From the NCBI RefSeq assembly GCF_002295065.1, contig NZ_NSGG01000005.1, forward strand, positions 62,001 to 126,000: DNA of 64,000 bases. Direction: 5' to 3'. The translations under genes and the position numbers were made by a program. Of this stretch, positions 62,601 to 64,000 are shown piece after piece. The notes below the pieces were generated by a model. It was not told the DNA's origin and made no database searches. It saw only the letters and a program-made list of their open reading frames with translations. This stretch comes from Mesorhizobium sp. WSM3859. GTDB lineage: Bacteria; Pseudomonadota; Alphaproteobacteria; Rhizobiales; Rhizobiaceae. Within the stretch, counting starts at the first letter, position 1, and each line of letters begins with the position of its first letter.

Positions 62601-63114
62601 CGCCAGGAATCTCTTCAAGCTGATGGCGATCAAGGATGAGTATGAGGTGGCGCGGCTCTACACCGACGGCACTTTCGCCGCCGACCTCGCCAAACAATTC
62701 CAGAGCTACGAGAAGCTCGAATTCCATCTCGCGCCGCCGATCCTCGGCCGCCGCGGCAAGGACGGTAGCCCAAGGAAATCGAGCTTCGGCCCGTGGATGA
62801 TGAAGGGCTTTCGGCTGCTGGCGGCGATGAAGGGCCTGCGTGGGACCGCGTTCGACCTCTTCGGCTACACGGCCGAGCGGCGCATGGAGCGGCAGGCGTT
62901 GAGAGAGTATGAGGCCGATCTCGACCTTATCGCCGGCGCGCTGGCGCCGGGCAGGGTGGAGGCCGCGACGGCCCTGGCCTCCGTACCGGCGCTGATCCGC
63001 GGCTACGGCCATGTCCGGCAGGCTAGCGCCATGAAAGCGGTAGGCGAGCGCTCGCGGCTGATCGAGCGTTTGAATCAAGCCCCCGCGGAGCCATCGCTTC
63101 GGGCGGCGGAGTGA
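59641..63114 (+). CDS. Single-chain indolepyruvate ferredoxin oxidoreductase
   Basis: This 1157-residue enzyme fuses the alpha and beta parts of indolepyruvate:ferredoxin oxidoreductase, which decarboxylates aryl-pyruvates to aryl-acetyl-CoA. The N-terminal pyrimidine-binding part has FVSGYRGSPLGGLDMQLWRA; the TPP domain has FFCSGCPHNSSTKVP and MGGEGAQWVG; a ferredoxin-like Cys cluster lies at 633-645 (CEGCGDCGVQSNC) with more cysteines to about 680; the gamma-type domain has GVGGTGVVTVGAVLGMAAHL. GAGGAAG precedes the ATG. It is monocistronic by layout. The enzyme is usual in aerobic rhizobia as the large fused form. Confidence 0.94.
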   Translation: MTLHDVALDDKFDLAKERVFLSGAQAVVRMLLMQRERDRRAGLNTAGFVSGYRGSPLGGLDMQLWRAKKQLAQADIVFQPGLNEELAATACWGSQQTELLGEGTHDGVFSVWYGKGPGVDRSGDVFRHANLAGSSKHGGVLALMGDDHMAESSTNAHATEFLFVDTMVPILNPAGVQEIIDYGLYGFAMSRFAGTWAAIKCVKDNIESTASVDASIERLGIVIPEFDMPPGGLNIRHEIDMLGQEERLHEYKRAAASAFIHANGLNRIVYSGGRNPKLGVITIGKSYLDVRQALEDIGIDEAAANRIGIRLFKVGCPWPLDFQHIAEFARGLDTIVVVEEKRSLIEVQLRENLYGTPTQPVIVGKKDERGDWLFPAKGALDPNEIAIALGERILRTIGPSEEIAARVAKLRQFQAMLADTLDIGSRTPFFCSGCPHNSSTKVPDGSLAAAGIGCHFMALWMDRNTVGFTAMGGEGAQWVGQAPFSRRDHIFQNLGDGTYNHSGVLAIRFALSSDANITYKILYNDAVAMTGGQPHEGGLTVDMIARQVRAEGVDRIAVVTDEPGKYAGKADFPAGITIHHRDDLDLVQRELRDVKGVSVLLYDQTCAAEKRRRRKRGAFPDPDKRVFINELVCEGCGDCGVQSNCVSIQPVETEFGRKRRIDQSSCNKDFSCLNGFCPSFVTVHGGKIRKAEGIAGRADPLDGVPAPAEFRMGNQGWAAIIDGVGGTGVVTVGAVLGMAAHLEGKGCGMIDMAGLAQKGGSVFTHVRIAPTPEDIHAIRVSAGKADLVLGCDLVVSGAKKVLGAVREGHTIFLANTAEIMPGEFTRSADFSLPVERLKKAIRAAAGDDKAHFFDATRTATALFGNSLGANMFMLGFAFQHGGLPLSAQAVEKAIELNGEAVAMNIAAFRWGRRAAHHPDFVRDLVAQTGKPASKPAETLDDVIARRVAFLTAYQNAAYARRYADRVATLRAAEAKAVPGSTAVTEAVARNLFKLMAIKDEYEVARLYTDGTFAADLAKQFQSYEKLEFHLAPPILGRRGKDGSPRKSSFGPWMMKGFRLLAAMKGLRGTAFDLFGYTAERRMERQALREYEADLDLIAGALAPGRVEAATALASVPALIRGYGHVRQASAMKAVGERSRLIERLNQAPAEPSLRAAE

Positions 63115-63262
63115 TCGCGCCGGCGCGTTGATAGCGCCTGGAACCCCTGAATTTCCTGGTCTGTCCGGCGGGTCTCAACCCCCTGCAACCGGCATGCAGC
63201 GCCGTTCTAAGCCTTTCTTAAGGCGGTTGTGGGATGACAAGGCTTAGCGTTGGGCCAACGAT

Positions 63263-64000
63263 ATGGGCAGAGCAAAGACCGAAGACATCCCGGCGGATGT
63301 TTATATCCAGTTTGTGCGGGCGTTGTCCGACAACGCCTACATGCTGGTGGTCGGCGGCCTATGCTACTGGATCCTCGGAGTGATGATCTACCTGCGGACG
63401 CACGATCCGCTGTATCTTGGCTTCGCCTTCCTTCTGTTGTCGGTCAACCTCTGGCGCTACTTCAGCATCCGCAGCTTCCAAAGGAGCGGCAGCACTTTAC
63501 CCACTGTCGAAAAGGCAGAGGCGTGGGAACGCGGTTACATTCTCAAAGGCAGTGCGCAGGGCCTCGCATTGGGGTCATTGTGTTTCGTGTCGATCTACCT
63601 GCGTCCCGATGGCTTCGCCGAACTGGCGTCCGTGTCGTTGGCATTGACCACCCTGCTCACGGTTGTCGGCCGAAGCTACGGCTCCAGGCGCATGGTGCAG
63701 ATTTTTTCCGTGACCCTCATTGGGCTGCCAGCACTTGCGCTCTCCCTGCGCATGGACGTCCCCGACTTTGTCCTCGGGCTGATGATCATTCCGACGACAA
63801 TCGTCACCATCAGCAGTGCCGATCATGTCCGTAACGTTCTGTTCTCGGCGGTCATCGGTCACCGGCAGGCGAAGGAGTTGGCGCAAAGGTTCGACCGGGC
63901 GCTAAATACGATGTCGCACGGCCTTGTCATGCTCGACTCGAACGGAAAGGTGGTCGTCGCCAACGCCGAGGCAGCACATCTGATGTCATTGAAATCGCCA
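63263..64000 (+). CDS. Membrane-anchored PAS signalling protein (3' end outside window)
   Basis: The open part codes for 246 residues. After a short cytoplasmic lead come two helix pairs and a third group (LVVGGLCYWILGVMIYLRTH, LYLGFAFLLLSVNLWRYFSI, LALGSLCFVSIYL, VSLALTTLLTVVG, VPDFVLGLMIIPTTIVTISS), then a linker HRQAKELAQRFDRALNTMSH and the start of a PAS domain GLVMLDSNGKVVVANAEAA. This N-terminal form in rhizobia usually precedes GGDEF and EAL domains, so a c-di-GMP enzyme is likely, but those domains are not in the window. The ATG at 63263 lies downstream of a 148-base gap with no other gene. Confidence 0.82.
   Translation, partial: MGRAKTEDIPADVYIQFVRALSDNAYMLVVGGLCYWILGVMIYLRTHDPLYLGFAFLLLSVNLWRYFSIRSFQRSGSTLPTVEKAEAWERGYILKGSAQGLALGSLCFVSIYLRPDGFAELASVSLALTTLLTVVGRSYGSRRMVQIFSVTLIGLPALALSLRMDVPDFVLGLMIIPTTIVTISSADHVRNVLFSAVIGHRQAKELAQRFDRALNTMSHGLVMLDSNGKVVVANAEAAHLMSLKSP

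Noticed and set aside
60208-63078. A 956-codon open frame on the minus strand
   Set aside because: It is wholly antisense to the indolepyruvate oxidoreductase, has His/Arg/Asp-rich shadow composition and no family motif; long antisense frames are expected at this GC content.

Overview
This window is 64 kb of high-GC chromosome from an alphaproteobacterium of the Rhizobiales, most likely Mesorhizobium or a close relative. That assignment is inference from the gene content (agl-type alpha-glucoside uptake, a PuuD urate hydroxylase, TakP-type TRAP protein, many ABC and LacI genes) and from the abundance of the palindromic intergenic elements usual in rhizobia; no rRNA or taxonomic marker is present. 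Genes are tightly packed, with many ATGA, GTGA or TGATG stop-start overlaps. I see no prophage, insertion sequence, CRISPR array, tRNA or rRNA.

Layout. 1-3942: an alpha-glucoside ABC uptake locus (aglF cut by the window edge, aglE) with a divergent LacI regulator aglR and two near-identical operator palindromes. 4185-6025: a small unknown protein and a DadA-like FAD oxidase. 6346-9018: an ECF sigma, anti-sigma and subtilisin-type protease operon. 9300-17453: a peptide-type ABC importer flanked by a phosphodiesterase-superfamily enzyme and a CocE/S15-type hydrolase. 17640-18192: a BrnT/BrnA toxin-antitoxin pair.

18203-36622 is a purine catabolism supercluster. Guanine is deaminated by GuaD, (hypo)xanthine oxidised by XdhAB with maturation factor XdhC, urate hydroxylated by membrane PuuD, 5-hydroxyisourate opened by UraH, OHCU decarboxylated by the UraD half of a PuuE-UraD fusion, allantoin opened by the PuuE half, and ureidoglycine and ureidoglycolate handled by AllE and AllA. 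Glycerate kinase at the far end plausibly returns glyoxylate-derived carbon to central metabolism. A PhzF protein and two LLM flavin monooxygenases sit inside this block. I do not see an allantoate amidohydrolase here, so that step must be elsewhere.

36778-39482: a two-gene DNA-repair-like module (DUF4130-UdgX fusion plus radical SAM/HhH protein). 39572-46081: glutamine-synthetase-like ligase and class III aminotransferase, a secreted unknown, a WD40 protein, a His-rich CobW-type GTPase and a MarR regulator. 46152-52000: AraC/DUF2000, a DMT exporter, a LacI regulator with its own operator, a D-2-hydroxyacid dehydrogenase, a small secreted protein and a class I amidotransferase. 52205-56909: TakP-like TRAP receptor, zinc alcohol dehydrogenase and TRAP permeases. 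57199-64000: an orphan LivH permease, CGNR regulator, lipoprotein, giant indolepyruvate ferredoxin oxidoreductase and the start of a membrane-PAS signalling protein.

The most unusual features are palindromic repeat elements that have entered or abut genes (translated in frame inside xdhC; supplying the end of an alcohol dehydrogenase), three genes whose homology-supported start is a CTG codon, and the UdgX/radical-SAM pair whose joint substrate is unknown. All assignments rest on reading the sequence and remembered family features; no database search was run.
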